Below, piece by piece: positions 29,956 through 39,001 of a stretch of DNA of 64,000 nt. Made by a program: the position numbers and the translations under genes. Source of the stretch: an uncultured Rivibacter sp. Lineage in GTDB: Bacteria; Pseudomonadota; Gammaproteobacteria; Burkholderiales; Burkholderiaceae. Numbering within the stretch: the stretch's first letter is position 1; each line of letters opens with the position of its first letter. The stretch covers positions 1-64,000 of the forward strand of contig CAMLNA010000007.1 in the NCBI GenBank assembly GCA_946481025.1. The letters are read 5' to 3'. The notes beneath the pieces are model-generated. The model did not search any database and had not been told where the DNA came from. It was given only the letters and a program-made list of their open reading frames with translations.

Positions 29956-31235
29956 ACCTCGATGCCCTGGGGGATGGCCATGCGCACGATGCTACCGCGC
30001 GGCCGGTTGGGCACGATCTCCAGGCTGCCGCGATGCAGCTCCACCACCCTGCGCACGATGTGCAGGCCCAGGCCCGCGCCGGCCACCGCGCCGACGTTGC
30101 TGCCGCGCGACCCCTTGTCGAACACGCGCGGCAGCAGTTCGGCGGGAATGCCGCTGCCGGCGTCGCGCACCTCGAACAACAGGCCCAGCGGCTCCTCGCA
30201 GTCGGCCACGCGCAGCTGGACGCTGGTGTCGCGCGGCGAATACGCCAGCGCATTGGTGAGCAGGTTGCACAGCGCCAGGCGCATCAGCACCGGCAGCACA
30301 TGCACCGTGCGCGGGGCGCCGGTGCGCTCGACGCCGACTCGATGGCGCTCGTCGGCAGCGATGTCGTGCACCACGAGCCCCAGCAGCGTGTCGAGGTCGC
30401 AGTCGACGGCGGCTTCGGTGTGGCCGGAGGTCAGCATGGTGGCGGCAGCCAGGGCGTTGTTGAGCGTGCCGATCACGTGGTCGAGCACGTGGCGAGCGCG
30501 CACCAGCGGCCTGCCGATGCCATTGGTGGGGGCGTCACCCATCGCGGCGATCGCCGCCGAGGCGCTTTCGAGGGCCGCCGAAGCGTTGTTGAGCGGCTGC
30601 CTCACCTCGTGCGACAACAGGTGCAGCATCTCGTCGCGTTCGGCGAGCATTTGGTCACGCTCGTCGAGCAGGCGGCGCAGCCCGGCCGACTCGCCCTCGG
30701 CGCGCGCCCGGATGGCACGCTCGACGGCCAGCTGCTCCAGCTCGACGTTGGTGCGCTGCAGGGCGGCCTGGGCACGCTCGCGCGCCTGCACCTCCTGCTG
30801 CAGCCTCTCGTTCTGCCTCGCCAGCTCGCGGCGCAGCGCATAGAGCGCCACGTGGGTGCGGATGCGCGCCAGCACCTCGGCGCTTTCGAGCGGCTTGGTC
30901 ACGTAGTCGACCCCACCGGCGGCGAAGCCCTCCAGCTTCTGGCTCAGCTCGTCGAGGAGGGTCATGAACACCACCGGCACATCGCGCGAGTCGGGGTGCT
31001 GCTTGAGCCGCCGGCAGGCCTCGAATCCGTCGATGCCTCCGGGCATGTGCACGTCCATCAGGATCAGGTCCGGCCTCACGAACAGCGCGCGCTCGATGCC
31101 TTCTTCGCCGCTTTGCGCGACCACCACGTGGTACCCCTCCGCCTCCAGGCACTCGACCAGCAGCCGCAGGTTGGCGGGCTGGTCGTCCACGCTCAGGATC
31201 GTGGCGGTCGGGGTGGCAGCGGGTTCGGTGCTCAT
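29952..31235 (-). CDS. Soluble response regulator-histidine kinase (REC-HK)
   Basis: Cytoplasmic protein of 427 residues with an N-terminal receiver domain (VDDQPANL; phospho-acceptor Asp61 in LILMDVHMPGG), a long coiled coil (about 130-200) and a kinase domain. The phospho-His is His209 in LLSHEVRQPLNN, followed by NLLTNALAYSP, DAGSGIP and AGLGLHIV. There is no membrane segment, so it takes its signal through its own receiver domain. The next gene on the same strand is its likely target regulator, overlapping by ATGA. The receiver could accept phosphate from the convergent hybrid kinase. Confidence 0.88.
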   Translation of the reverse strand: MSTEPAATPTATILSVDDQPANLRLLVECLEAEGYHVVVAQSGEEGIERALFVRPDLILMDVHMPGGIDGFEACRRLKQHPDSRDVPVVFMTLLDELSQKLEGFAAGGVDYVTKPLESAEVLARIRTHVALYALRRELARQNERLQQEVQARERAQAALQRTNVELEQLAVERAIRARAEGESAGLRRLLDERDQMLAERDEMLHLLSHEVRQPLNNASAALESASAAIAAMGDAPTNGIGRPLVRARHVLDHVIGTLNNALAAATMLTSGHTEAAVDCDLDTLLGLVVHDIAADERHRVGVERTGAPRTVHVLPVLMRLALCNLLTNALAYSPRDTSVQLRVADCEEPLGLLFEVRDAGSGIPAELLPRVFDKGSRGSNVGAVAGAGLGLHIVRRVVELHRGSLEIVPNRPRGSIVRMAIPQGIEV

Positions 31236-31489
31236 CGCGCCGCCACTATGTCACCGCCGCCAGTGCCGGGGAATCAGGGCCGGTGCTGGTATGACGGAGT
31301 CATGACCAAGGGCCGTCGCGAGTGCCGTGATGCGTTCCCCGTGACGGCCTGCGCCCCGGCGGCACGCCGCGAATGGTCAATCGGCGGGGCGATCGCCGGG
31401 CTGCCGCCATGCGGCCGCCCCCGCGCGTGGTGGTACGTCGATTGCAACGGAGTTCGCCTGTTTGCCCAGACGGCCCAAGGAAGGCTCCC

Positions 31490-33631
31490 ATGTCCGACAC
31501 CGATCAAGACCCCCAGCTCGGGCGCCGCGCCTTCTGTGCGGCTGCTGCCGCCTTGGCGGCGCTGGGGAGCGCCGGCTGCGGCAGCAGCGGCGACGACGAC
31601 GACGAAGCCTCGTCCCCCGCGGCGCCGGCCTCCGGCGACCTTGCCTCGAAGCCCGTGCAGCGTGGCGTGCTGCATACCGAAGCCGACTTCCAGCGCATGC
31701 GCGAGAAAGTGGCGGCCGGCGCGCAGCCCTGGCTGGATGGCTGGAACGCCCTGCTCGGCGGAGGATTCGCCAACCTCGGCTACACGCCCGCGCCGCTGGG
31801 CACGGTCGTCCGGGGCGGCACCGGCCAGAACTTCGGCCGGCTCATCGTCGAGATGCAGCGCACCTACCAGCTCGCGCTGCGCTGGAAGGTCTCGGGCGAC
31901 ACGGCCTATGCCGACGCGGCGGTGCGCCTGCTCAACGCATGGTCGTCGACGATGACCCAGCTCACCGGCAATGCCGACCGTTTCCTGGCGGCCGGCATCT
32001 ACGGCTACCAGTGGGCCAACGCGGCCGAGATCATGCGCAGCTACCCGGGCTGGGCCGCAGAGGACATGGCCCGCTGCCAGCAGTGGCTGCTGAGGCTGTT
32101 CTATCCGCTGAGCCATGACTTCCTGACCAACCACAACGGCACCGAGCACAGCAAGATCACCAACTACTGGGCCAACTGGGACCTGTGCTCGATCGCCGGC
32201 ATCCTGGCCATCGGCGTGTTCTGCGACCGGCCGGACCTGGTGGCCGAGGCTGTCGACTACTACGAGCACGGCCGCGGCAACGGCGCGACGTCGCACAACG
32301 TCTGCTACATGCACCCGGGCCACCTCGGCCAATGGCAGGAAAGCGGGCGCGACCAGGGCCATGCGACGCTGGGCATCGCCCTGTGCGGCGCCATCTGCGA
32401 GATGGCGTGGAACCAGGGCATCGACCTCTATGCGCTGGGCAACAACCGCCTGCTGGCCGGTGCCGAATACGTGGCCAAGTCCAACCTGCGCGACGAGAAC
32501 GGCGCGCTCTACTCGCTGCCCTTTGCCACCTACACCAACAGCCACGGCACGATGACCGCGGTGTCGGATGCGGCGCGGCCGCTGCGCCGGCCGGCCTGGG
32601 AGCTGGTCTACAACCACTACGTCCGCCGCCGGGGCCTCTCGGCGCCCTGGGTGACCGCGATGGCGGCGCAGCTTCGGCCCGAAGGCCGCGACGGCGGCGA
32701 CCAGCCGAGCTTCGGAACACTGACCTCCACCCGCGACGCCTTCGTGGCCGACACGCCGCCGAGCGGTCTCACCGCCCATGTGAGTGCCGGTGAGGTGGTG
32801 TTGTCGTGGTGGGGCAGCGCCACCGCCTCCAGCTACAACGTGAAGCGCGGGCCTTCGGCCGAAGGGCCGTACACGACCATCGCGAGCGTGAGCGATCCGC
32901 GCACGTACACCGACACCCCGGGCAACGGCACCTGGCACTACTGCGTCACCGCCGTGGGCGGCGGCGGCGAAAGCGCGGCTTCGAGTGCAAGGCGCGTGGT
33001 CCTGCCCGGCGAGCTGATCGTGCGATTGCCCCTCGACGGAGAGGGCGCGACGGCCGACGCCAGCGGCAAGGGCAAGCACGGCGAGGCCTCCGGCGGTGCG
33101 AGCTGGGGCTCGGGCCGCAAGGGCACGAGGGCGCTGGCGCTCGACGGCGAAAGCGGCTTCCTCGCGTTGCCCGGCGGCGTGCTGGCCGAGGTGGCCGACT
33201 TCACGATTGCCCTGTGGGTGTACTGGGACACGGCGGCCACCAACGCCCGCGTGTTCGACTTCGGCAGCAACGACGTCCGCTACATGGCGCTGCTGCCGCG
33301 CGACAACAAGGGCCGCATGCGCTTCACCGTCACCGGCACGAGCTGGTTCGGCGAGCAGAGCATTGCCGCCGCGGCGCTGCCCACCGGCCGCTGGGTGCAT
33401 GTGGCGGTCACGCTGTCGGGCCGCACCGGCACGCTGTACGTCGATGGCCAACCGGTCGGCAGCAACGACGCGATGACGCTCGCGCCCTGGCAGCTCTGCG
33501 AGACCCGCCGGAACTGGCTGGGCCGCTCGCAGTACGCCACCGATCCCCGCTTCAAAGGTCGCCTTCAGGACCTGCGCATCTACAGCGGGGCGCTGGCCGC
33601 CTCCGAGATCGCCGCGCTGGCAGCGGCCTGA
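31490..33631 (+). CDS. Alginate-lyase-like polysaccharide lyase with LamG domain, Tat lipoprotein
   Basis: Exported protein of 713 residues. The N-terminus carries a Tat-type GRRAFC motif, a hydrophobic Ala stretch and a possible lipobox (GSAGC), followed by an acidic, Ser-rich linker. Residues about 55-400 match the alginate lyase-like (alpha/alpha toroid) family: FQRMREKVAAGAQPW, TGNADRFLAAGIYGYQWANA and the region NHNGTEHSKITNYWANWDL. A fibronectin-III-like domain follows (about 420-505), then a C-terminal concanavalin/LamG-like domain (about 510-713, ending with GRLQDLRIYSGALAASEI). The ATG at 31490 follows CAAGGAAGG. Likely role: cutting an acidic polysaccharide at the cell surface. The exact substrate is not known. 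Confidence 0.85.
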   Translation: MSDTDQDPQLGRRAFCAAAAALAALGSAGCGSSGDDDDEASSPAAPASGDLASKPVQRGVLHTEADFQRMREKVAAGAQPWLDGWNALLGGGFANLGYTPAPLGTVVRGGTGQNFGRLIVEMQRTYQLALRWKVSGDTAYADAAVRLLNAWSSTMTQLTGNADRFLAAGIYGYQWANAAEIMRSYPGWAAEDMARCQQWLLRLFYPLSHDFLTNHNGTEHSKITNYWANWDLCSIAGILAIGVFCDRPDLVAEAVDYYEHGRGNGATSHNVCYMHPGHLGQWQESGRDQGHATLGIALCGAICEMAWNQGIDLYALGNNRLLAGAEYVAKSNLRDENGALYSLPFATYTNSHGTMTAVSDAARPLRRPAWELVYNHYVRRRGLSAPWVTAMAAQLRPEGRDGGDQPSFGTLTSTRDAFVADTPPSGLTAHVSAGEVVLSWWGSATASSYNVKRGPSAEGPYTTIASVSDPRTYTDTPGNGTWHYCVTAVGGGGESAASSARRVVLPGELIVRLPLDGEGATADASGKGKHGEASGGASWGSGRKGTRALALDGESGFLALPGGVLAEVADFTIALWVYWDTAATNARVFDFGSNDVRYMALLPRDNKGRMRFTVTGTSWFGEQSIAAAALPTGRWVHVAVTLSGRTGTLYVDGQPVGSNDAMTLAPWQLCETRRNWLGRSQYATDPRFKGRLQDLRIYSGALAASEIAALAAA

Positions 33632-33650
33632 CCCCGCCTCGGGGCCTGCG

Positions 33651-35936
33651 CTACATCTGCGTCGCCAGCCATGGCGACACCGGCAGATCGCCGTGCGACC
33701 TGTCGCCGGCCGCGGCTGCGGCATAGATGCGGTGCAGCTCCCGCCAGCACTCGGGCACCTCGCCGTGCACCGCCTGCCGGTAGCGTTCCTGCGCCACGCG
33801 AGCCGCCTCGTACTGGCCGCTGGCGAACTTCAGCCGGGCATCGATGATCATGCCGACCGGGTGCTCGTGCAGCCACGCGCCCTGGCCTCGCAGCATCTTG
33901 CGTGCGCCCGCCACGTCGCCGCGCTCGAGCAGCAGCCAGGCCGCGTCGAGGCAGGCGTAGGCCTGCCACATGCCGGGCTGCCCGCCCGAGGCGATGGCCT
34001 GCAGCTCGGCGCAGGCGCGCGCGTGGTCGCCCAGGGCGTGGTGATGCAGGGCCCGGCAATGGCGCAAGGCCGTCATCAGCTCGAGGTCCTCTTTCGCCTC
34101 CGGCAGCTGTCGCGCCGCTTCGCAGGCCGCCGTCGCCTCGTCGTGCCGGCCGGTGCGCACCAGCGCGCGGATCAACCAGGGCGCCGCCTCGTGCGCCTGC
34201 AGCCAGATGCCCAGCTCGCGGCTTTGCGCGATCGCGGCCTGGAAGCACGGCACGGCTTCGTCGAGGCGTCCTTCGGCCACCGCGAGGTGGCCCGCCGCCA
34301 TCCAGCGGTAGGGTTGCGCGGCGGCCGGCAGCACGGCGTCGAGTTCGGCCACCGCGGCCGCCACGCGAGCCACCTCGCGCGGCAGCCGCAGCTCGCGGTA
34401 GATGAGGCACAGCGTGTCGCCTGCCGAAGCCGTGCGGAAGCGTTCGGCGAGCGAGTGGGACATCACGAAGGACTGCTCGGCATGCCGCGCGGCGTCGTGC
34501 AGCAGGCCGAGCCCGAGGCTGGCATGTGCGAGGTTCACCGCGGTGAGCGCGAAGTAGCTGTTGAGCCGGTGCTCCTCGCACAGGCGCACGGCCTCGCGGC
34601 CCAGCTGCACCGCGCGCATGAGTTCGCCGCTCTTGGCCGCCAGCAGGGCCGAGTTCAGCATCCATCCGAGCCGGTGCACCTGGTTGCCGGTGACGTGGCA
34701 GAGCTCGCGCGCGCGGTCGAGTTGCTGCGCGGCGGTGTCGAAGTCGAGCCGGCTGATGGCAATGGACGAGCGCGTGAGCACCGCGGTCACGGCGCAGTCG
34801 TGCAGGTCGCAGCGCAGCGACGCTTCGAGCGCCTGCTCGAGGTGATGCTGTGCCGGTGCGTAGGCGCGCTTGTGGTGGTGCGTGAGGCCCAGCGCCAGGT
34901 GCACCCGGGCCAGCGAAGCCGCATCGTTGCTCACCGCCGGCTCCTGCAGCAGCTCCCGGCCCTGCACCAGCGCGTCCTCCGCGCCGAGCGCGGCGTGCGC
35001 GCTCAGCTGCTCCAGGCGCACCGGCAGGTTCTCGGGCTCGATGTCGAGCACGAGCTGCAGCAGGCCGGTGGCGATGAGCCACTTCTGCTCGCCGGCGGCC
35101 TGGAAGGCCTGCAGCAGCGCCCGATAGGCCAGCGGGTCGTTGGACTTGAGCGCGATGTCCAGCGAGCGCATCCGGTCGGGAAACAGCGCGGCGTCGACGT
35201 CCCGGGCGATCTGCTGGCCCAGCGGCACGAGGTCGGGGCCGCTGCGCGACAGGCGCCTGAGCGGCGTGGGGCCGACCGTGCAGTCGATGCGGAAGCCTTC
35301 GGGGTCGCTGGCCACTTCCGCATGCAGCACGTGGCGCACGCCGAGCAGCCGCACGATGTCGTCCATGCGACGTTCGATCGAAGAGCGCGGGAAGGGCAGG
35401 TTGCCCAGTGCGGCCAGCAGCGAGGCGGTCGGCGTGATGGACAGGCGATCGTCGGAGCCCAGGTCCTTGGCCACCATCGACATCAGCCCGAGGCCGATCC
35501 AGTCGAGCGCCGGCTGGCCGGTGAGGTTGTCGAACGGCAGCAATGCAATGCCGACCCGCCGCTCGCGCGGCGTTGCGGCAGGAGGGGGAGCGGCTTCGCG
35601 CGCGCTGGCCAGTTCGGCGCTGTTCGACAGGGCGCCCACGAACCGGTAGCCGGTGCGGTGCACGGTCTTGATGAGCGTGGGCTGGCTGCCGTTGTCGCCG
35701 ATGGCGCTGCGCGCCTTCATGACGGCGCGCGCGATGACGCCGGGCGTCACGGGCTCGTGCTTCCACACCACGTCGAGCAGCTCGTCCTTGGACACCACGC
35801 GGTCGTGATGCCGTATGAGGTACGTGAGCAGCTCGAAGGGCTTGGGCTCGATCTCCTGCGGGCGGCCGCGAAGAAGAACCTCGCGGCGCAGCGGCAGTAC
35901 GCGGCACTCTGCGAATTCGAAAACGGGCTCTGTCAT
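33651..35936 (-). CDS. Winged-helix transcriptional regulator with TPR-rich C-terminus
   Basis: Protein of about 761 residues. The N-terminal 100 residues are a CadC/OmpR-type DNA-binding domain (PFELLTYLIRHHDRVVSKDELLDVVW ... TVHRTGYRFVG, quoted in part). A middle domain (about 125-260) resembles the adenylate-cyclase-like or TolB-like segment often found in this family (ERRVGIALLPFDNLTG). The rest is TPR-like helical repeats. No receiver domain and no clear membrane helix are present. Two starts are possible: ATG at 35936 (used here) or an in-frame GTG at 35993. It is convergent with the polysaccharide lyase gene with a 19-bp gap and could control it; that is inference. Confidence 0.8.
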   Translation of the reverse strand: MTEPVFEFAECRVLPLRREVLLRGRPQEIEPKPFELLTYLIRHHDRVVSKDELLDVVWKHEPVTPGVIARAVMKARSAIGDNGSQPTLIKTVHRTGYRFVGALSNSAELASAREAAPPPAATPRERRVGIALLPFDNLTGQPALDWIGLGLMSMVAKDLGSDDRLSITPTASLLAALGNLPFPRSSIERRMDDIVRLLGVRHVLHAEVASDPEGFRIDCTVGPTPLRRLSRSGPDLVPLGQQIARDVDAALFPDRMRSLDIALKSNDPLAYRALLQAFQAAGEQKWLIATGLLQLVLDIEPENLPVRLEQLSAHAALGAEDALVQGRELLQEPAVSNDAASLARVHLALGLTHHHKRAYAPAQHHLEQALEASLRCDLHDCAVTAVLTRSSIAISRLDFDTAAQQLDRARELCHVTGNQVHRLGWMLNSALLAAKSGELMRAVQLGREAVRLCEEHRLNSYFALTAVNLAHASLGLGLLHDAARHAEQSFVMSHSLAERFRTASAGDTLCLIYRELRLPREVARVAAAVAELDAVLPAAAQPYRWMAAGHLAVAEGRLDEAVPCFQAAIAQSRELGIWLQAHEAAPWLIRALVRTGRHDEATAACEAARQLPEAKEDLELMTALRHCRALHHHALGDHARACAELQAIASGGQPGMWQAYACLDAAWLLLERGDVAGARKMLRGQGAWLHEHPVGMIIDARLKFASGQYEAARVAQERYRQAVHGEVPECWRELHRIYAAAAAGDRSHGDLPVSPWLATQM

Positions 35937-36208
35937 GCCCGTACCGCGGTCGGTCCGGAGTCCTGGGTCCTCATCAGGATGGGGAGGCGGCACCCGCAGG
36001 CACCTTTCTCAAAACTCGGTAGGTGAAGTCGCGGCCATGCTACTGGGGCGGCATTTGCAAAGCATGATGAAACCATGACGGCGGCCGTTTGTGGCGAAAG
36101 TTGCGGCGCTGGAGCGACGCTGCGGCCGCCGCGGCTCATGCCGCGGGGGAATTCGTGCGATCTGACGCGCCCCGGCACGTGCGCTCTGCCGGCCGGGGCG
36201 CGCGGCAC

Positions 36209-37219
36209 TCAGCGCAGGCGCGCCTTCAGCTCCTCGCTGGCCTGGTGCAGCGCGGCACGCGTGGCGGGCAGGTCGGCCAGCACGTTGAGCAGTCCGAAGT
36301 CGTGAATCATGCCGTTGTAGCGGGTCACGACAACGCTCACGCCGGCGGCGTCGAGCTTGCGTGCATAGGCCTCGCCCTCATCGCGCAGCACGTCCTTCTC
36401 GGCCGTCTGGATGAGTGCGGGCGGCAGGCCCTTGAGCTGATCGGGCGTGGCCAGCAGCGGCGACGCGTAGATCTCCTGCCGCTGCTTCGCGTCGGTGGTG
36501 TAGGCGTCCCAGAACCACTTCATCATGTCCTTGGTGAGGAAGTGACCGTTGGCGAACTCGTCATATGAAGCGTTCTCGAAGTTCGCATTCGTGACCGGCC
36601 AGAACAGCACCTGCGAACGCAGCGCCGGCGTGCCCTTCGCCTTGGCCATCAGCGCCACCGCCGCCGCCATGTTGCCGCCCACGCTGTTGCCGGCGATCGC
36701 GAGCCGCTTGCCGTCCACGTTGATCTGCGCGCCGTGATCGGCCACCCACTTGGTGGCGGCGTAGATCTCGTTGACGGCCACCGGATAACGGGCCTCGGGC
36801 GAGGGCGTGTAGTTCACGAACACCGCCGCTGCGCCGGAGTCGGCCACCAGGTCGCGCACGAAGCGCTCATGCGTCGGGAAGTCGCCGAGCACCCAGCCGC
36901 CGCCGTGCACGAAGACGAACGCCGGCAGCACGCCCTTGGCGCCGGCGGGGCGCACGATGTTGAGCACGATCTGCCTGCCGTCGACGGTGATCGTCTTCTC
37001 GCTCACGTCGGCCGGCGGCAGCTTGGCGCCCTTCTGCGCGCCGACGAGCACCTGGCGGGCGTCGGCCGGCGACAGCGTTTCGATCGGCTTGCCGCCGCCC
37101 TTTGCGAGGGCCTCCAGGAACGACTGGGTGTGGCGTTCGACGCCGGGGCTGCCGGCGGCCATGGCGGATGCGGCGGCAACGGTGGTGAGCGCGGTGGCGA
37201 TCTTGGAAGCGAGGTTCAT
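36209..37219 (-). CDS. Secreted HSL-family alpha/beta hydrolase (esterase)
   Basis: Serine esterase/lipase of 336 residues with a signal peptide (cleavage near AMA). The hormone-sensitive-lipase signature is clear: oxyanion motif HGGG (FVFVHGGGWVLGDF) and nucleophile motif G-N-S-V-G-G; the catalytic Asp is in EKDVLRDEG and the His in GMIHDFGLL. The substrate is likely a short acyl ester or a small peroxide- or ester-containing compound. The gene is downstream of an OhrR-type regulator on the same strand. A 14-bp sequence identical to one in the ohrR promoter lies 88-101 bp before its start, so control by that regulator is likely. Confidence 0.9.
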   Translation of the reverse strand: MNLASKIATALTTVAAASAMAAGSPGVERHTQSFLEALAKGGGKPIETLSPADARQVLVGAQKGAKLPPADVSEKTITVDGRQIVLNIVRPAGAKGVLPAFVFVHGGGWVLGDFPTHERFVRDLVADSGAAAVFVNYTPSPEARYPVAVNEIYAATKWVADHGAQINVDGKRLAIAGNSVGGNMAAAVALMAKAKGTPALRSQVLFWPVTNANFENASYDEFANGHFLTKDMMKWFWDAYTTDAKQRQEIYASPLLATPDQLKGLPPALIQTAEKDVLRDEGEAYARKLDAAGVSVVVTRYNGMIHDFGLLNVLADLPATRAALHQASEELKARLR

Positions 37220-37306
37220 GGCATTTCCTTTCGATGGATGGGACGGAGGTTCGCGGCTTCGAAGGGCGCGGCCGGTGCGCGACGCCGGCTGCGTTTAGTA
37301 AGCGAA

Positions 37307-37320
37307 TAAATCGCGTGCTA
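37307..37320 (-). promoter_or_regulatory. OhrR operator candidate upstream of the esterase gene
   Basis: The 14-bp sequence TAAATCGCGTGCTA here is repeated exactly at 37851-37864, before the ohrR-like gene. It lies in an AT-rich patch just upstream of the esterase. Exact repetition at two promoters beside a MarR-type regulator is strong evidence for a shared operator. Confidence 0.75.
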
Positions 37321-37370
37321 TGTAATTGCGATGAAGAAGGGCGCACTTGCGCCCCGTGAGGCCGACCTGC

Positions 37371-37838
37371 TCAGCCGGCGCTGCTCATCAGCACGTCTCT
37401 CAGGTCGTGGAGCCTCGTGCGCAGCTCACCGATCTGCGCGGGCGAGCACTGCATGGCCGTGGCCACGCAACCCGGCACGTCCCTGGCCTTGGCCTGCATG
37501 CGCCTGCCGGCGGTGGTCAGCGTCACGATGACCTGCCGCTCGTCGCTGCCGGAGCGCTGGCGCGAGACGAGGCCGAGGGCTTCGAGCCGCTTGAGCAGCG
37601 GGGTGAGCGTGGGCGAGTCGAGAAAGAGCCGCGCACCGATGGCCGAGACGGGCAGCGCGTCGGTCTCCCACAGCACCAGCATCACGAGGTACTGCGGATA
37701 GGTGAGGCCGAGGTCCTTCAGCAGCCTGCGGTAGACCTTGTTGAGGCCCAGCATCGTCGAGTAGACGGCGAAGCACAGCTGCTCGTCGAGCAGCTGTGAG
37801 TGGGGGCCGGGCGGCTGGGGGGCGGTGCGCTTGTCCAT
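37371..37838 (-). CDS. ohrR: OhrR-type MarR-family peroxide-sensing repressor
   Basis: Winged-helix repressor of 155 residues. The sequence fits the OhrR branch of MarR proteins: [11 protein letters not shown] with the reactive Cys22 at the position used for sensing organic hydroperoxides, then [12 protein letters not shown], the recognition segment with [13 protein letters not shown], and the wing SGSDERQV. The usual partner, an Ohr peroxidase gene, is absent; a secreted esterase gene follows on the same strand. Two copies of a 14-bp element lie before ohrR and before the esterase gene, which supports autoregulation and a two-gene regulon. The symbol rests on family features. Confidence 0.88.
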   Translation of the reverse strand: MDKRTAPQPPGPHSQLLDEQLCFAVYSTMLGLNKVYRRLLKDLGLTYPQYLVMLVLWETDALPVSAIGARLFLDSPTLTPLLKRLEALGLVSRQRSGSDERQVIVTLTTAGRRMQAKARDVPGCVATAMQCSPAQIGELRTRLHDLRDVLMSSAG

Positions 37839-37850
37839 GGGGGCGAATAT

Positions 37851-37881
37851 TAAATCGCGTGCTAACTATTTGCAAGCGATT
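37851..37881 (-). promoter_or_regulatory. OhrR operator candidate at the ohrR promoter
   Basis: TAAATCGCGTGCTA (37851-37864) repeats exactly the element upstream of the esterase. Here AATCGC (37853-37858) is also mirrored by GCGATT (37876-37881), giving a larger inverted repeat. It starts 13 bp before the ohrR ATG, a position suited to autorepression. Confidence 0.75.
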
Positions 37882-37903
37882 ATTGTGCGGTTCGGGCAAA
37901 GAA

Positions 37904-37941
37904 AAAGGCCTTGCCGCATGTGTGTGTACGGCAAGGCCTTT
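37904..37941 (-). terminator. Intrinsic terminator of the tRNA-Ala gene
   Basis: AAAGGCCTTGCCG (37904-37916) and CGGCAAGGCCTTT (37929-37941) form a 13-bp perfect stem with a 12-base loop. On the minus strand it is followed by TTTTTCTTT. It lies 8 bases after the CCA end of the tRNA. Confidence 0.9.
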
Positions 37942-37948
37942 GGCTGTG

Positions 37949-38024
<76 letters not shown>

Positions 38025-38046
38025 GAAAGGCTGAAATTCTAGCCTA

Positions 38047-38919
38047 TCAACTCAGGCCGTTGCGTCGCGCCAGTTCGGCGAACAGCGCCGAATGGTCCAG
38101 CTGGCCCAGGCCGTGGTCGATGGCGTCGGCGTACAGCCGGGCGAACAGCTCGGTCACCGGTGCTTCGAAGCCCAGTTCCCCTGCCGTGTCGAGCGCGTTG
38201 CGCAGGTCCTTCAGCTGCACCGTCATCGCGCCGCGCTTGGCGAAGTCGCGCTCGACCATGCGCTGGCCGTGCACTTCGAGGATGCGGCTTTCGGCAAAGC
38301 CGCCGCGGATGGCGTGGCGCACCTGCGCCATGTCGGCGCCGCCCCGGGCGGCCAGCAGCAGCGCCTCGGCCACTGCGCCGATGGTGATGCCCACGATCAT
38401 CTGGTTGGCCAGCTTGGCCAGCTGGCCCGCGCCGTGCGGCCCCACGTGCGTGGCCCGGCCGAACACCTCGAACACCGGCGCGGCACGGGCGAAGTCGGCC
38501 GCCTCGCCGCCGGCCATGATGGCCAGCGTGCCGGCCTCCGCGCCCACCGTGCCGCCGGAGACCGGTGCATCGAGGTGGGCCACGCCGAGGGCCTGCAGGG
38601 CCTGCGCATGCTCGCGGGCCTCGCGCGGCTTGATGGAGCTCATGTCGATGACGAGCGAGCCGCGTTGCAGCGCGGAGGCGGCGCCCAGGCCGAACAGCAC
38701 CTCGTGCACGATGCCGCCGTGCTCGAGCAGGGTGACCACCGCATCGGCCTGCGCCACCGCGCCGGGCGCGCTGTCGGCCACCCGGGCGCCGTGCGCCGCC
38801 AGGGCCTCGGCCTTTGCACGCGTGCGGTTCCACACGGTCACGTCGAACCCGGCTTCACACAGCCGCCGGGCCATCGGCGCGCCCATGAGGCCGGTGCCGA
38901 GCAGGGTGATGTTCTTCAT
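38047..38919 (-). CDS. NAD(P)-dependent beta-hydroxyacid dehydrogenase
   Basis: Member of the 3-hydroxyisobutyrate dehydrogenase/tartronate semialdehyde reductase family, 290 residues, cytoplasmic. Seen: the dinucleotide-binding motif LGTGLMGAPMA (7-17), the NRT after strand 2, the substrate-binding DAPVSGG (118-123), and the catalytic Lys169 in GQLAKLANQ. Asn30-Arg31 suggests NADP use, as in GarR/GlxR-like enzymes. The exact substrate is unknown. The start is the ATG at 38919; another ATG four codons upstream (38931) is possible. It is divergent from the alpha/beta hydrolase gene across about 80 bp. Confidence 0.9.
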   Translation of the reverse strand: MKNITLLGTGLMGAPMARRLCEAGFDVTVWNRTRAKAEALAAHGARVADSAPGAVAQADAVVTLLEHGGIVHEVLFGLGAASALQRGSLVIDMSSIKPREAREHAQALQALGVAHLDAPVSGGTVGAEAGTLAIMAGGEAADFARAAPVFEVFGRATHVGPHGAGQLAKLANQMIVGITIGAVAEALLLAARGGADMAQVRHAIRGGFAESRILEVHGQRMVERDFAKRGAMTVQLKDLRNALDTAGELGFEAPVTELFARLYADAIDHGLGQLDHSALFAELARRNGLS

Positions 38920-39001
38920 GATGGGACTCATCCGGTGGTGCCAAGCGAGCGGGCAGTGTAGAAGCGCGCTTGGCCGACTTCGACGCAAAGGAATGATGCC
39001 C

